The position numbers were made by a program, and so were the translations under genes. The notes beneath the pieces were generated by a model. That model was not told where the DNA came from. It searched no databases and was given only the letters and a program-made list of their open reading frames with translations. A stretch of DNA of 64,000 bases from Sphingobacterium kitahiroshimense (GTDB lineage: Bacteria; Bacteroidota; Bacteroidia; Sphingobacteriales; Sphingobacteriaceae), in the NCBI RefSeq assembly GCF_025961315.1, contig NZ_JAOQNK010000001.1, forward strand, positions 248,001 through 312,000. Direction: 5' to 3'. Shown here in pieces: positions 27,216 through 36,406 of this stretch; position 1 is the stretch's first letter; each line of letters begins with the position of its first letter.

Positions 27216-28385
27216 TTAATTCGTTCCTTTTGCTTCTTTTATTCTAGCAATTGCTTCATTTAACACTTCAGCTGAGGCACATAAACTTATTCTAATATAG
27301 GCGTTTCCTGCACTTCCGAATATACCCCCGGGAGTAATAAAGACACGTGATAGATCTAACACCTCATCACTTAACGTGTAGCCTGATTCGTAATTATCTG
27401 GAATTTTGGCCCACACAAATAAACCGACCTGATTCTTTTTATATGTACAACCCAACAGGTTCATGATTTCGAAAACCAACTGTCTTCTTTCGTGATAGAT
27501 TGCATTTAAATCTTGATACCATGTTTGATCCAACTGCAATGCCTTGGCCGCTGCTAATTGAGCTGGTAAGAACATTCCCGAATCCATGTTGCTTTTAAAA
27601 CGTAATACTTCATTGATTCGCGCCTCTGCACCCACTAACATACCGATTCGCCATCCTGCCATATTGGAGGATTTGCTTAATGAATTAAGTTCCAAGGCAA
27701 CATCTTTCGCTCCTTCAATAGACATAATGCTTTTAGGTCTGTCTGTTAAGATAAAGCTATAAGGATTGTCATGACAGATTAAAATGTGGTTAGCCTTTGC
27801 AAAAGCAATCAGCTCATGATAAAATGCTTCATTTGCACTAGAACCAGTAGGCATATGTGGATAATTGATCCACATTAATTTAACTTTTGACAAGTCGCTT
27901 TCAGAAAGCTTTTTAAGATTAGGTAACCAATCCGTTTCTTCAGATAAATCATACGTGATTGCGGACGCTCCACTTAGTCGCACTGCGGCGGCATAAGCAG
28001 GATATCCTGGGTTTGGTATTAATACGTGATCACCTTCTTGCAAATAAGTCATGCAAATATGAACAATGCCCTCCTTAGAACCTATTAAAGGTAAAATCTC
28101 TGTATTTGGATTGAATGTTGCCTGATAATAGCGTTGATACCAATCTGCAATAGCTTGCCTCAAAACAGGTGAACCTTTATAGTTTTGATAGCCATGTACA
28201 TTGGTTTTAGCCGCTTCTGTCGTCAAGGTCTGAATAACTTCAGGGTGAGGAGGTAAGTCGGGGCTTCCGATGCCTAAATTAATCACGCGAGCACCTGCTT
28301 TATTGAGCTCATCAATCTCTCTTAATTTTTTTGAGAAATAATATTCTTCGGTTTGTTGCAACCTTTTGGCAACTTCTATTTGCAT
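27216..28385 (-). CDS. PLP-dependent aminotransferase, class I/II
   Basis: A 389-residue fold-type I aminotransferase. It shows INLGIGSPDLPPHPEVI, the PNPGYPAY segment, HDNPYSFI for cofactor binding, and the Schiff-base lysine in SLSKSSNMAGWRIGM (near residue 228). It begins VAKRLQQTEEYYFSKKL. The adjacency to tyrA, as in Bacteroidota aromatic amino-acid operons, points to aromatic (or aromatic/aspartate) transamination. The sequence also resembles LL-diaminopimelate aminotransferase relatives, so the substrate is not certain. Confidence 0.86.
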   Translation of the reverse strand: MQIEVAKRLQQTEEYYFSKKLREIDELNKAGARVINLGIGSPDLPPHPEVIQTLTTEAAKTNVHGYQNYKGSPVLRQAIADWYQRYYQATFNPNTEILPLIGSKEGIVHICMTYLQEGDHVLIPNPGYPAYAAAVRLSGASAITYDLSEETDWLPNLKKLSESDLSKVKLMWINYPHMPTGSSANEAFYHELIAFAKANHILICHDNPYSFILTDRPKSIMSIEGAKDVALELNSLSKSSNMAGWRIGMLVGAEARINEVLRFKSNMDSGMFLPAQLAAAKALQLDQTWYQDLNAIYHERRQLVFEIMNLLGCTYKKNQVGLFVWAKIPDNYESGYTLSDEVLDLSRVFITPGGIFGSAGNAYIRISLCASAEVLNEAIARIKEAKGTN

Positions 28386-28552
28386 TATGTTCTGGTATTT
28401 TACAATTTACAAGGACTAAATTAGGCTTTTTCTATTAAAATACTAGTATAATGTCGTTTAAATTGGTGTTTATTGAATTAAATTTTTAATATCATCCAAG
28501 TGCAAGATTTCATTCCTTTAAAGTATTCCTTATATATTGCGCGTAATTTTAG

Positions 28553-28560
28553 TATTTTTG
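28553..28560 (+). promoter_or_regulatory. Candidate -7 element for the ABC exporter
   Basis: TATTTTTG matches TAnnTTTG and lies 17 bases before the ATG at 28578. The 192-base divergent gap holds nothing else I can name. Confidence 0.45.
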
Positions 28561-28577
28561 CTACCTTAATATCATAA

Positions 28578-30401
28578 ATGAAAACATACTTTAGATTACT
28601 TTCTTTTGCCAAACCCATTGAGAAATATGCTATTCCGTATATTATCTTTACATTAATTACAGTTGTATTCAGTACGTTAAACTTGGCGATGTTGGCTCCT
28701 TTGTTAAATACCTTATTTCTTAAGGAAGAACCTGCTATTCAGATGGTTTTGGTAAAGCCAGATGGTTATAATCCCTTGGATTATTTCAACTATTATTCAA
28801 ATTTTGCCAATCAAGAGTTTGGCCCTTATAAAGCATTGCAATATGTGTGTATTGCAATTATTTTTTCTGTTTTCATCAGTAATTTGTTTCGCTATCTATC
28901 TCAACGCATTATGGAAAATTTACGAATTCACACTTTGTTGAATTTGCGTAAAGCTGTTTTTGATAATGTGATGGATCTGCACTTAGGATATTTTAACAGT
29001 CAAAGAAAAGGAGATATTATTTCAAAAATAGCCTCAGATGTTCAGGTGGTACAGTTTTCTGTTACAGGTACTTTGCAAGTAGCTTTTAAAGAACCACTTC
29101 AACTTATTGCATATTTAGTCACGTTATTTGCGATCTCAACCAAATTGACTCTTTTTGCGATGTTAGTTATCCCAGTTTCTGCATTTTTTATATCGAAGAT
29201 TGTTAAGAATTTAAAGGCGCAAGCTATCGCAGGACAAACCTCCTATGCGAATATGATTTCATTTTTAGATGAGGCCTTATCGGGTGCTCGCATTGTTAAA
29301 GCATTTAATGGGACAAATTTTGTCAAAAAGCGTTTTAATGATGAGAACGATCGTTATGCCGGTATTATGCGTGCTATGGCGAGCCGTCAACAAATGGGTT
29401 CGCCAGTATCCGAATTGTTAGGTGTAATCATGGTGGCGATTATTTTATTATATGGGGGAAATTTAGTTTTGTCAGGTAGTGATGAATTTGGTGCGTCGGA
29501 ATTTATTGCATATATCGCGATATTCTCCCAAGTTATGCGTCCTGCAAAAGCATTAACTGATGCATTTAGCAATATTCATAATGGTATTGCTGCTGGTGAG
29601 CGTGTGCTGGAATTGATTGATACCAAAAGTGAAGTTACTGATAAGCCTAATGCTAAGGAAGTTACTGATTTTAAAGAAGCGATTGAATTTCAACAGGTCG
29701 ATTTTTCTTATGGTGAAAAGAACATCTTGAAGAATATCAATTTGACTATTGAAAAAGGTAAGACAATTGCGCTAGTAGGCCCATCCGGGGGCGGTAAATC
29801 TACACTGGTAGATCTGATACCACGGTTTATGGATGTTACCGGCGGTCAGATTCTTTTTGACGGAATAGACTTAAGAGATCTCGATCAAGAGTCTTTGCGC
29901 ACGATGATTGGAGTAGTTAATCAAGAATCCATTTTGTTTAATGACACGATTTTTAATAATATTACTTTCTCTAATACTTCTGCTACGCAGGAAGAGGTTG
30001 AAGCTGCTGCAAAAATCGCGAATGCTCATGAATTTATTTTAAAAACAGAATTGGGTTATGAAACAAATATCGGTGATCGAGGGGCTAAACTTTCTGGAGG
30101 ACAGCGCCAACGTATATGTATTGCCCGTGCTGTTTTAAAAAATCCTCCCATTATGTTGCTTGATGAAGCAACATCAGCTTTGGATACTGAATCTGAGAAA
30201 TTAGTTCAGGATTCCTTATATAAGTTGATGGAAAATCGTACTACAGTTGTTATTGCACACCGTCTAAGTACGATTCAGAGCGCCGACACAATTGTCGTAA
30301 TTGATGCTGGTCAAATTGTGGAATCAGGTAGCCATAGTGAATTGATTCAGCAGGAGGGTTTATACCGGAAATTAATAGATATGCAACAGTTCACAGATTA
30401 A
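28578..30401 (+). CDS. ABC exporter, fused permease and ATPase (MsbA-like)
   Basis: A 607-residue half-transporter: six transmembrane helices in residues 1-330, then an ATPase domain. Walker A is GPSGGGKSTL (near 401), signature LSGGQRQRICIARA (near 504), Walker B IMLLDEATSALD (near 527), H-loop IAHRLST. The domain order and length fit MsbA/multidrug-type exporters that act as homodimers. Lipid A-core flipping is a reasonable role for an essential MsbA of a Gram-negative cell, but several paralogues are common, so I do not give a symbol. Confidence 0.9.
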   Translation: MKTYFRLLSFAKPIEKYAIPYIIFTLITVVFSTLNLAMLAPLLNTLFLKEEPAIQMVLVKPDGYNPLDYFNYYSNFANQEFGPYKALQYVCIAIIFSVFISNLFRYLSQRIMENLRIHTLLNLRKAVFDNVMDLHLGYFNSQRKGDIISKIASDVQVVQFSVTGTLQVAFKEPLQLIAYLVTLFAISTKLTLFAMLVIPVSAFFISKIVKNLKAQAIAGQTSYANMISFLDEALSGARIVKAFNGTNFVKKRFNDENDRYAGIMRAMASRQQMGSPVSELLGVIMVAIILLYGGNLVLSGSDEFGASEFIAYIAIFSQVMRPAKALTDAFSNIHNGIAAGERVLELIDTKSEVTDKPNAKEVTDFKEAIEFQQVDFSYGEKNILKNINLTIEKGKTIALVGPSGGGKSTLVDLIPRFMDVTGGQILFDGIDLRDLDQESLRTMIGVVNQESILFNDTIFNNITFSNTSATQEEVEAAAKIANAHEFILKTELGYETNIGDRGAKLSGGQRQRICIARAVLKNPPIMLLDEATSALDTESEKLVQDSLYKLMENRTTVVIAHRLSTIQSADTIVVIDAGQIVESGSHSELIQQEGLYRKLIDMQQFTD

Positions 30402-30423
30402 TTGTTGTTCAACATATATTGCA

Positions 30424-30472
30424 GTACCAAAAACAAGGCTAAATTCTACGAATTTAGCCTTGTTTTTGGTAC
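30424..30472. terminator. Strong terminator after the ABC exporter
   Basis: A perfect 22-bp inverted repeat (30424-30445 with 30451-30472) around a 5-base loop; the repeat includes A-run and T-run. Confidence 0.93.
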
Positions 30473-30499
30473 ATTTGTTATAGACTAGGAGACATGCTA

Positions 30500-31699
30500 A
30501 TGGATGCTAAAGAAAAATTAAATTTCTTAATTTCTAATCCGCTTTTGGATAGTGAGTTAAGAAATATAGCGAATAAAGTGTTGCAAGAGGAACGCATCAC
30601 ATTTGATGAAGGGGTATACCTTTATGAAAAAGCCGAATTGGGTTATTTAGGTGTTTTGGCGAATTTTATTCGTGAGAAAAGACACGGGGATATCACATTT
30701 TTTAATCGTAATTTTCATATTGAGCCTACTAATGTATGTGTTTACGATTGTAAATTCTGTTCATATTCCCGTATGATCAAGGAACGTGCTGAAGGATGGG
30801 AAATGGATGTGGAAGGCATGATGGATATCGTGAAGAAGTATGATGATGAAGCTGTAACGGAAGTACATATTACAGGTGGTGTGGTGCCGAAGCAAAATCT
30901 TGATTTTTATGCGGAGTTCTTTAAAAAATGTAAAGCACATCGTCCGGAATTGCATATTAAAGGATTGACTCCTGTGGAATATTATTATATTTTCAAAAAG
31001 GCTAAATTGAGTCATTATGAAGGTATGAAGTATTTGCAATCTTGTGGTTTGGATTCGATGCCTGGTGGTGGGGCTGAAATTTTCCATCCAGAGATCAGAG
31101 AGCAGATTGCCCATGATAAATGTACTGCTGAACAGTGGTTGGATATCCACGAACAGGCACATAAGTTGGGAATGCATACCAATGCAACCATGCTTTATGG
31201 TCATATCGAGCAATTTTGGCATCGTGTAGATCATATGGAAAGACTTCGTCAGTTGCAAGATAAGACTGGCGGTTTTCAAACCTTTATTCCATTGAAATTT
31301 AGAAATAAAGAAAATCAAATGTCACATATTTCTGAGGTTTCTGTGATTGAAGATTTAAGAAATTATGCGATAGCACGTATTTATCTAGATAATTTTGATC
31401 ATATAAAAGCGTATTGGGCAATGATTTCAAGGGATACTGCACAAATGTCCTTAGCATTTGGTGTTGATGATATCGATGGAACACTGGATGATACGACGAA
31501 GATTTACAGTATGGCAGGAGCGGAGGAACAGAATCCCGGTATGTCGACGCAACAGTTGGTTGAGTTGATTAGAAAGGTAGGACGTCATCCAATAGAGCGT
31601 GATACCTTATATCATGTTGTCACAGATTACAAGGATGTGGTTTTTGAAGACGATAGCAAGAAGAAGAATTATTATTCACTTCCTGTTGTAAATAATTAA
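30500..31699 (+). CDS. mqnE: Aminodeoxyfutalosine synthase (radical SAM)
   Basis: A 399-residue radical-SAM enzyme of the futalosine route to menaquinone, joining 3-[(1-carboxyvinyl)oxy]benzoate with the adenosyl part of SAM to form aminodeoxyfutalosine. The 4Fe-4S cysteines are C80, C84, C87 in CVYDCKFC. GGVVPKQNLDFY and SMPGGGAEIF are typical of the MqnE/MqnC/CofH group; IHIKGLTPVEY-like text (LHIKGLTPVEYYYIF) favours MqnE. An AGGAG at 30487-30491 is 8 bases before the ATG at 30500 and only 2 before the one at 30494, so I use 30500. It heads a unit with a phosphatase and mqnA. Confidence 0.93.
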   Translation: MDAKEKLNFLISNPLLDSELRNIANKVLQEERITFDEGVYLYEKAELGYLGVLANFIREKRHGDITFFNRNFHIEPTNVCVYDCKFCSYSRMIKERAEGWEMDVEGMMDIVKKYDDEAVTEVHITGGVVPKQNLDFYAEFFKKCKAHRPELHIKGLTPVEYYYIFKKAKLSHYEGMKYLQSCGLDSMPGGGAEIFHPEIREQIAHDKCTAEQWLDIHEQAHKLGMHTNATMLYGHIEQFWHRVDHMERLRQLQDKTGGFQTFIPLKFRNKENQMSHISEVSVIEDLRNYAIARIYLDNFDHIKAYWAMISRDTAQMSLAFGVDDIDGTLDDTTKIYSMAGAEEQNPGMSTQQLVELIRKVGRHPIERDTLYHVVTDYKDVVFEDDSKKKNYYSLPVVNN

Positions 31700-31707
31700 G
31701 ACATATT

Positions 31708-32334
31708 TTGAAAAAGACTTTTTATTTTATTCGCCATGGACAAACTGATCTGAATTTGAAAGGTATTGTTCAGGGACGTGGCGTGAATTCTCCTCTAAAT
31801 GAAACGGGATTGGCACAGGCTCAAGCTTTTTATGATGCTTATAAAGATATCCCGTTTGATAAAATTTATACCTCAACCTTGTTGAGAACACATCAAACAG
31901 TAGAATCTTTTATTAAAGATGGTATTTCTTGGCAAGAGCTCGAGGGCTTAGATGAAATTAGTTGGGGAATCTACGAAGGTAAAGAGCAAGACGAATCTAT
32001 CATGAGTGGATTCAATGCGCTGGTATCAGCATGGAAAAATGGTGAATTGGATGTCAGTGTAGATGAGGGGGAATCTCCTAATGCATTGATGTTACGTCAA
32101 AGTGATGCCATAGCACATATGGTTAAACAAGAGCATGAAGAAACCGTACTTGTCTGTATGCACGGTCGTGCCTTACGTATTATTCTTTGCCTATTGACAG
32201 GTGTAGATGCCTCAAAAATGGATGAATTTCCTCATACAAACACTGCCTTATATAAATTAACGTATGATAATGATCAATTTGAAATCATTGACTATTATAA
32301 TACGAAACATCTAGAGGTATTGACAAATGGATAA
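31708..32334 (+). CDS. Histidine phosphatase family protein
   Basis: A 208-residue member of the phosphoglycerate-mutase-like superfamily. The phosphohistidine motif is FIRHGQTDLN at the N-terminus, with IYTSTLLRTHQT, the catalytic EGIYEGKEQ-like part (ISWGIYEGKEQD), and the second histidine in CMHGRALR. It starts with TTG at 31708, 9 bases after the mqnE stop codon; no ATG is available before the RHG motif. It overlaps mqnA by 8 bases. Its place between two menaquinone genes is suggestive, but no phosphatase step is known in the futalosine pathway. Confidence 0.86.
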   Translation: MKKTFYFIRHGQTDLNLKGIVQGRGVNSPLNETGLAQAQAFYDAYKDIPFDKIYTSTLLRTHQTVESFIKDGISWQELEGLDEISWGIYEGKEQDESIMSGFNALVSAWKNGELDVSVDEGESPNALMLRQSDAIAHMVKQEHEETVLVCMHGRALRIILCLLTGVDASKMDEFPHTNTALYKLTYDNDQFEIIDYYNTKHLEVLTNG

Positions 32335-33055
32335 AGTGAGAGTATCGGCAGTTTCGTATACGAATACATTGCCGTTTTTAAATGGGATTAGACAATCTGC
32401 AGTTTTAGATCAGATCGAATTGAGCTTGGATAATCCGAGTGTATGTGCCCAGAAAGTAATTGATGATAAAGCTGATTTGGGTATTATTCCTATAGCAGCG
32501 TTATTAAGTCTTCCTCAAGCGCATATCATCACCGACTACTGTATCGGTACGGAGGGGGCTGTTGATTCGGTTTTTATTTTTTCCCATAAACCGATTGAAG
32601 AAATCCAGACATTATATCTGGATCAGCAATCACGCACTTCTAATGGTTTAGCACGCGTGTTGTTAAAGCATCACTGGAAGCGTCAAGTTAAACTTGTTGC
32701 CAATATAGATGAGGCGGATGCTTATGTCTTGATAGGAGACCGAACATTTGGCAAAAAGAATGAAGTCCCTTATGTTTACGATCTTGGACTTACCTGGAAA
32801 GAATTTACAGGTCTTCCTTTTGCGTTCGCAGTTTGGGTCAGTAAAAAGCAGTTACCGGAAGCATTTATCACTTCATTTAATGAAGCTTTAAAACTGGGAG
32901 TTTCACATTCTGAAGCTGTGATTCCAGGATTGCCTGAATATAAAGATTTTGATTACCGTCATTATCTTACATCAAGTTTGAACTATCATCTTACAGCTAA
33001 AAAGCGAGAAGCTATTGAAAGATATTTAACACTTTTAAAAGGTTTAGATACATAA
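32327..33055 (+). CDS. mqnA: Chorismate dehydratase
   Basis: A 242-residue periplasmic-binding-protein-like enzyme that converts chorismate to 3-[(1-carboxyvinyl)oxy]benzoate, the first step of the futalosine pathway and the source of the mqnE substrate. The N-terminal VSAVSYTNTLPFL, the segment KADLGIIPIAALLSL and DYCIGTEGAVDSVFIFS are family signatures; GLTWKEFTGLPFAFAVW lies near residues 155-171. It overlaps the preceding phosphatase gene by 8 bases. mqnB, mqnC and mqnD are not in this window. Confidence 0.93.
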   Translation: MDKVRVSAVSYTNTLPFLNGIRQSAVLDQIELSLDNPSVCAQKVIDDKADLGIIPIAALLSLPQAHIITDYCIGTEGAVDSVFIFSHKPIEEIQTLYLDQQSRTSNGLARVLLKHHWKRQVKLVANIDEADAYVLIGDRTFGKKNEVPYVYDLGLTWKEFTGLPFAFAVWVSKKQLPEAFITSFNEALKLGVSHSEAVIPGLPEYKDFDYRHYLTSSLNYHLTAKKREAIERYLTLLKGLDT

Positions 33056-33076
33056 TAGTGTTAGAAATGAATATAT

Positions 33077-33106
33077 AAAAAGCGATTATGGAAATAGTCG
33101 CTTTTT
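33077..33106 (+). terminator. Terminator after mqnA
   Basis: AAAAAGCGATTA / TAGTCGCTTTTT (12 bp, one G-T pair) with a 6-base loop. Confidence 0.85.
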
Positions 33107-33151
33107 ACTTTATAACATGATGCCACTTATGGCATCTTAAAACGAGAAACT

Positions 33152-33565
33152 ATGAATACGATTTATTTAGCAGGTGCAATGATTGTTGATGCTGATAATA
33201 GGCTTTTGGTTGTAAGAAAAAAAGGCTCATCCTATTTTATGATGCCTGGTGGTAAAATTGAAAAAGGTGAGCTATCTTCTCAAGCCCTTATTCGCGAGCT
33301 AAAAGAAGAATTAGATCTGGATATTTTATCACGAGATTTAGAATATATGGGCTTTCATGAAACCGAAGCAGTTAATGAAGCTGATACGCTCGTTAGAGGT
33401 GAGGTTTTTAGAATAGAGTTTAAGGAAAAATTAGTTATAATACCACAGGCAGAGCTTGAAGAAGCAACTTGGTTGACCGTAGATAATTATAAAAATTATA
33501 AATTAGCACACCTCATTGAAGAATTTACAGTTCCTATCTGGTTAGCAGGTACTTTTGAATATTAA
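33152..33565 (+). CDS. Nudix hydrolase
   Basis: A 137-residue hydrolase of nucleoside-diphosphate-linked compounds. The Nudix box GGKIEKGELSSQALIRELKE followed by ELDL fits Gx5Ex7REUxEExGU, with the last Gly replaced by Asp. The start AGAMIVDADNRLLVVRKKGS is typical of MutT/ADP-ribose types. The substrate is unknown. It stands between mqnA and ispE with terminator and spacer on the upstream side. Confidence 0.9.
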   Translation: MNTIYLAGAMIVDADNRLLVVRKKGSSYFMMPGGKIEKGELSSQALIRELKEELDLDILSRDLEYMGFHETEAVNEADTLVRGEVFRIEFKEKLVIIPQAELEEATWLTVDNYKNYKLAHLIEEFTVPIWLAGTFEY

Positions 33566-33610
33566 CATAGAATCCATAATTTTATCACTGATCTTTATTA
33601 AATATCTTTT

Positions 33611-34426
33611 ATGCTATCTTTTCCAAATGCTAAAATAAACTTGGGTCTTCATATTGTAGGTAAGCGACCTGATGGTTATCATGATTTAGAGACGATCTTT
33701 TACCCCGTTAACCTGTATGACGCTGTTGAAATTGTTCCACTAAGTTCCGGTAGTACAACTTTTTCGTCGGAGGGTATTGTGATCCCTGGAAAGGGTATGA
33801 ATTTATGTGAGCGTGCATATCATTTAATTCAACAAGATTTTGATATTCCTTCGGTTGCTATTCATTTATTAAAAAGAATACCAATCGGAGCTGGGATGGG
33901 TGGTGGATCTGCAGATGCAGCTTATGTGCTTAAAATGCTAAATGATCAATTTGAGCTGCAACTATCTGTTGTACAACTGGAAAATTATGCGAAGCAGCTG
34001 GGCGCAGACTGTCCATTTTTTATTGAAAATAAACCGGTGTATGCAACTGGTATTGGGACTGATTTTGCTCCTATTGAGGTCAATTTGAGCGCATACTATA
34101 TTGTTATAGTGAATCCTAATATTCACATATCTACCGTTGAGGCTTATAGCGGAGTTGCTGCCAAAACTCCTGAGTTTGATTTAAGGTCCATTATTCAGTT
34201 GCCAATCCAGGAATGGAAGTATTATCTGAACAATGATTTTGAACTAACTATATTCGAGCAATTTCCTAAAATTAAGGAACTTAAAGATGCAATGTATTCA
34301 TCTGGCGCATTATATGCCGCGATGTCGGGCTCAGGTTCTTCTGTGTTTGGAATATTTGAAAATCCTGTTGTGCTGGATGATTTAAAAATTTATGGTGATA
34401 TTTATTATCCGATTGATCTATCATAA
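33611..34426 (+). CDS. ispE: 4-diphosphocytidyl-2-C-methyl-D-erythritol kinase
   Basis: A 271-residue GHMP kinase of the MEP isoprenoid pathway. PNAKINLGLHIVGKRPDGYH is the N-terminal signature, PIGAGMGGGSADAAYVL (near 93-109) the ATP-binding loop, and MSGSGSSVFGIF the third GHMP motif. The length is typical. It is 45 bases after the Nudix gene and may share its transcript; a hairpin region follows. Confidence 0.95.
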   Translation: MLSFPNAKINLGLHIVGKRPDGYHDLETIFYPVNLYDAVEIVPLSSGSTTFSSEGIVIPGKGMNLCERAYHLIQQDFDIPSVAIHLLKRIPIGAGMGGGSADAAYVLKMLNDQFELQLSVVQLENYAKQLGADCPFFIENKPVYATGIGTDFAPIEVNLSAYYIVIVNPNIHISTVEAYSGVAAKTPEFDLRSIIQLPIQEWKYYLNNDFELTIFEQFPKIKELKDAMYSSGALYAAMSGSGSSVFGIFENPVVLDDLKIYGDIYYPIDLS

Positions 34427-34512
34427 GTGTTATCTAATTTTCTTAATGGAATTGGAAGAAATGTGTTGATTTTTTTCTGTTAGTAGATTATTGAAAGTAG
34501 ATTATTTTATAT

Positions 34513-34554
34513 CTTATTGTCGCTTTATTTCTTAAAGAATAAGGCGACAATAAG
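34513..34554. terminator. Hairpin between convergent ispE and the ATP-cone gene
   Basis: CTTATTGTCGC ... GCGACAATAAG with further imperfect pairing inside (about 18 pairs). T-tracts are weak, but the location fits a shared terminator. Confidence 0.65.
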
Positions 34555-34605
34555 AACTTTATTTTGGTTTTGAAGGCTAAGTAGGTGCGTACTAAAGCTT
34601 TGATT

Positions 34606-35448
34606 TTACTCTTCTTCAAGTTTATAGTCAATTAATTCTCTAGCCTCTTCAAGTACTAACCTTAACTTTTCGGAGTCTAATTTTAGCGACTTGAGTGCTT
34701 CTTTATTATTGATAATATCTTTCACGAGTATGATCTGGTTCTGTAATAAAGTTTTCTCTTCTACATCTGTAAGGGTTGTGAGGCAGGTTACAGGATAAAA
34801 AACAGCTTTATCCACTCTTTTTTTTATGCTATTGTCTGTTGGGTAGTCCCATGAAAGAAAATTGACGTTATAGTACTTACCAAAGTCCTTGGAGTCTGAA
34901 GTTAAATAGGCATTGGTAACGAGCCATCCTTGCGTGAATTTTTTATTTTGACCGAAGAAATGATAGGATATATCACTGATATCTTTAAATCGGGATAAGA
35001 AATACATGGGAGTTGTCACTGAAATTTTCGCATCTATATCATTTCGAAATTTGCACTCTATGGCCAACATCTCGTTTCCTTTCGATGCAACAACGTCTAT
35101 CTCGTGAGAAACTGCGTGGCCTTGGATTGTTTGTCCTGTGGTGCTTTCAAAACCATATTCTTGAAATAAGCGTGCGATCCATTTTTCGAAATAAAAACCT
35201 TCAGGACCTAATTCTCGAAGTGCTTTTTTTAGGCTATATCGAGCTGCAAAAGAATTTCTTTGTGATTTTAGGGCTTCAAAAGCTAACTGATATAGCTCTC
35301 TTGTGCTTATCCCGTCAAATAGTTTTTCTTTGATTTGTGTATAAACTTTTTCAACTTGTTCATTGTTGGCACCAGATCGCGTTAAAGAATGACGTAAGCT
35401 GTCACTGTTAAATGGAACTAGTTCTCCAGAGTATTTTTTTACCAGCAT
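34606..35448 (-). CDS. ATP-cone domain fused to Mrr-like restriction endonuclease domain
   Basis: A 280-residue protein. Residues 1-85 fit an ATP-cone (LVKKYSGELVPFNSDSLRHS, then GISTRELYQLAFEAL), the nucleotide-sensing domain of ribonucleotide reductases and NrdR. Residues 90-180 fit a PD-(D/E)xK nuclease of the Mrr type, with D118 in HEIDVVA and E131/K133 in AIECKF. The C-terminal 60 residues are helical. There is no methyltransferase or helicase partner nearby, so it is not an obvious restriction system. A nucleotide-gated nuclease is the simplest reading of the domains; the role is unknown. Confidence 0.8.
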   Translation of the reverse strand: MLVKKYSGELVPFNSDSLRHSLTRSGANNEQVEKVYTQIKEKLFDGISTRELYQLAFEALKSQRNSFAARYSLKKALRELGPEGFYFEKWIARLFQEYGFESTTGQTIQGHAVSHEIDVVASKGNEMLAIECKFRNDIDAKISVTTPMYFLSRFKDISDISYHFFGQNKKFTQGWLVTNAYLTSDSKDFGKYYNVNFLSWDYPTDNSIKKRVDKAVFYPVTCLTTLTDVEEKTLLQNQIILVKDIINNKEALKSLKLDSEKLRLVLEEARELIDYKLEEE

Positions 35449-35511
35449 ATTAGATTATGGTTACAGTTTAATGTACTCCTGCAATTTACTTGCCATTGCT
35501 ATTAAAAGTAG

Positions 35512-36300
35512 CTAAAAGAGTTCTTTAATTAAAATATAAATACCAACAATAAATATAAACCAGCCGAATATGGGCTTTAGATGATCTGTTTGAATTTTTT
35601 TCTGAAGTTGATTTCCTATTCCAACACCCAAGGTTGTTATGGTAAGCAGCTTGAACAGAAAATTCCAGTCTATCGTTATATGATCGATATCGCCAAGAAA
35701 ACCAATAAGAGAATTGATCGTAATGATTGATAATGATGTGCCTATTGCTATACGTATAGGCATATGAAGCAATATAACTAAGGCCGGTATGATCAGAAAT
35801 CCTCCTCCAGCACCTAAAAAACCGGTTACAAGTCCAATTCCAATGCCCCATGCAATCATCTTAATGGTATGTTGTTTAACTGGATGTTGAGGGCTAGATT
35901 GAATTTTCTTGTTTTTTATCATACTCCACGAAGATCCGAGCATCAATGTAGCAAATGAGATCATGGTTAACGTTGATTTTGTAAGCTGATAATGGTTGAT
36001 CTCTAGAATAACTTCGGGTATATGGACCAGTAAAACTTTACGGACTAAAAGTACAACGATAACAGAGGAAATTCCGAAGTATAATGTTGCCCGGAAATTT
36101 ACACATTTTTCCTTTGTTTTGATGAAACTTCCTATGAAACTTGTACTTCCAACAATAAATAGGGAATAGGACGTTGCTAGTGTAGGATGTATATGGAATA
36201 GGTAGACTAAGACTGGTACTGTCAATATGGAACCACCAGCACCGATTAATCCGAGGGTGATACCGATGAAAATAGACAAAGTGTACCCTATAATTTCCAT
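35512..36300 (-). CDS. TSUP family (TauE/SafE) sulfite/organosulfonate exporter
   Basis: A 262-residue inner-membrane protein with about eight helices in two repeats. The family's IGITLGLIGAGGSILTVPVLVY near residue 15 (given here as IGLTLG-type motif with GAGG) is echoed by GIGLVTGFLGAGGGFLIIPA near 160. The frame extends to 36438, but the ATG at 36300 gives the family N-terminus and leaves room for divergent promoters. TSUP proteins move sulfur-containing anions; the substrate here is unknown. It is divergent from a small YgaP-like membrane protein, a frequent companion in sulfur or persulfide clusters. Confidence 0.87.
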   Translation of the reverse strand: MEIIGYTLSIFIGITLGLIGAGGSILTVPVLVYLFHIHPTLATSYSLFIVGSTSFIGSFIKTKEKCVNFRATLYFGISSVIVVLLVRKVLLVHIPEVILEINHYQLTKSTLTMISFATLMLGSSWSMIKNKKIQSSPQHPVKQHTIKMIAWGIGIGLVTGFLGAGGGFLIIPALVILLHMPIRIAIGTSLSIITINSLIGFLGDIDHITIDWNFLFKLLTITTLGVGIGNQLQKKIQTDHLKPIFGWFIFIVGIYILIKELF

Positions 36301-36406
36301 CGTTGCAACATTGTGTGGCCAAAGAACGGAATAATTATTAGTAAACAAAAACAAAATAGTGTACTGCTTGTTATTAATTACAGAAGAACTTATAAATTTT
36401 ATACAT

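Noticed and set aside
30761..31318. Minus-strand ORF of 185 codons inside mqnE
   Set aside because: Its composition (His/Ile/Phe-rich, low order) is that of an antisense shadow of a clear radical-SAM gene.
35525..35851. Second minus-strand ORF within the TSUP transporter gene
   Set aside because: Another frame of the same region; Trp/Cys/His-rich, not protein-like.
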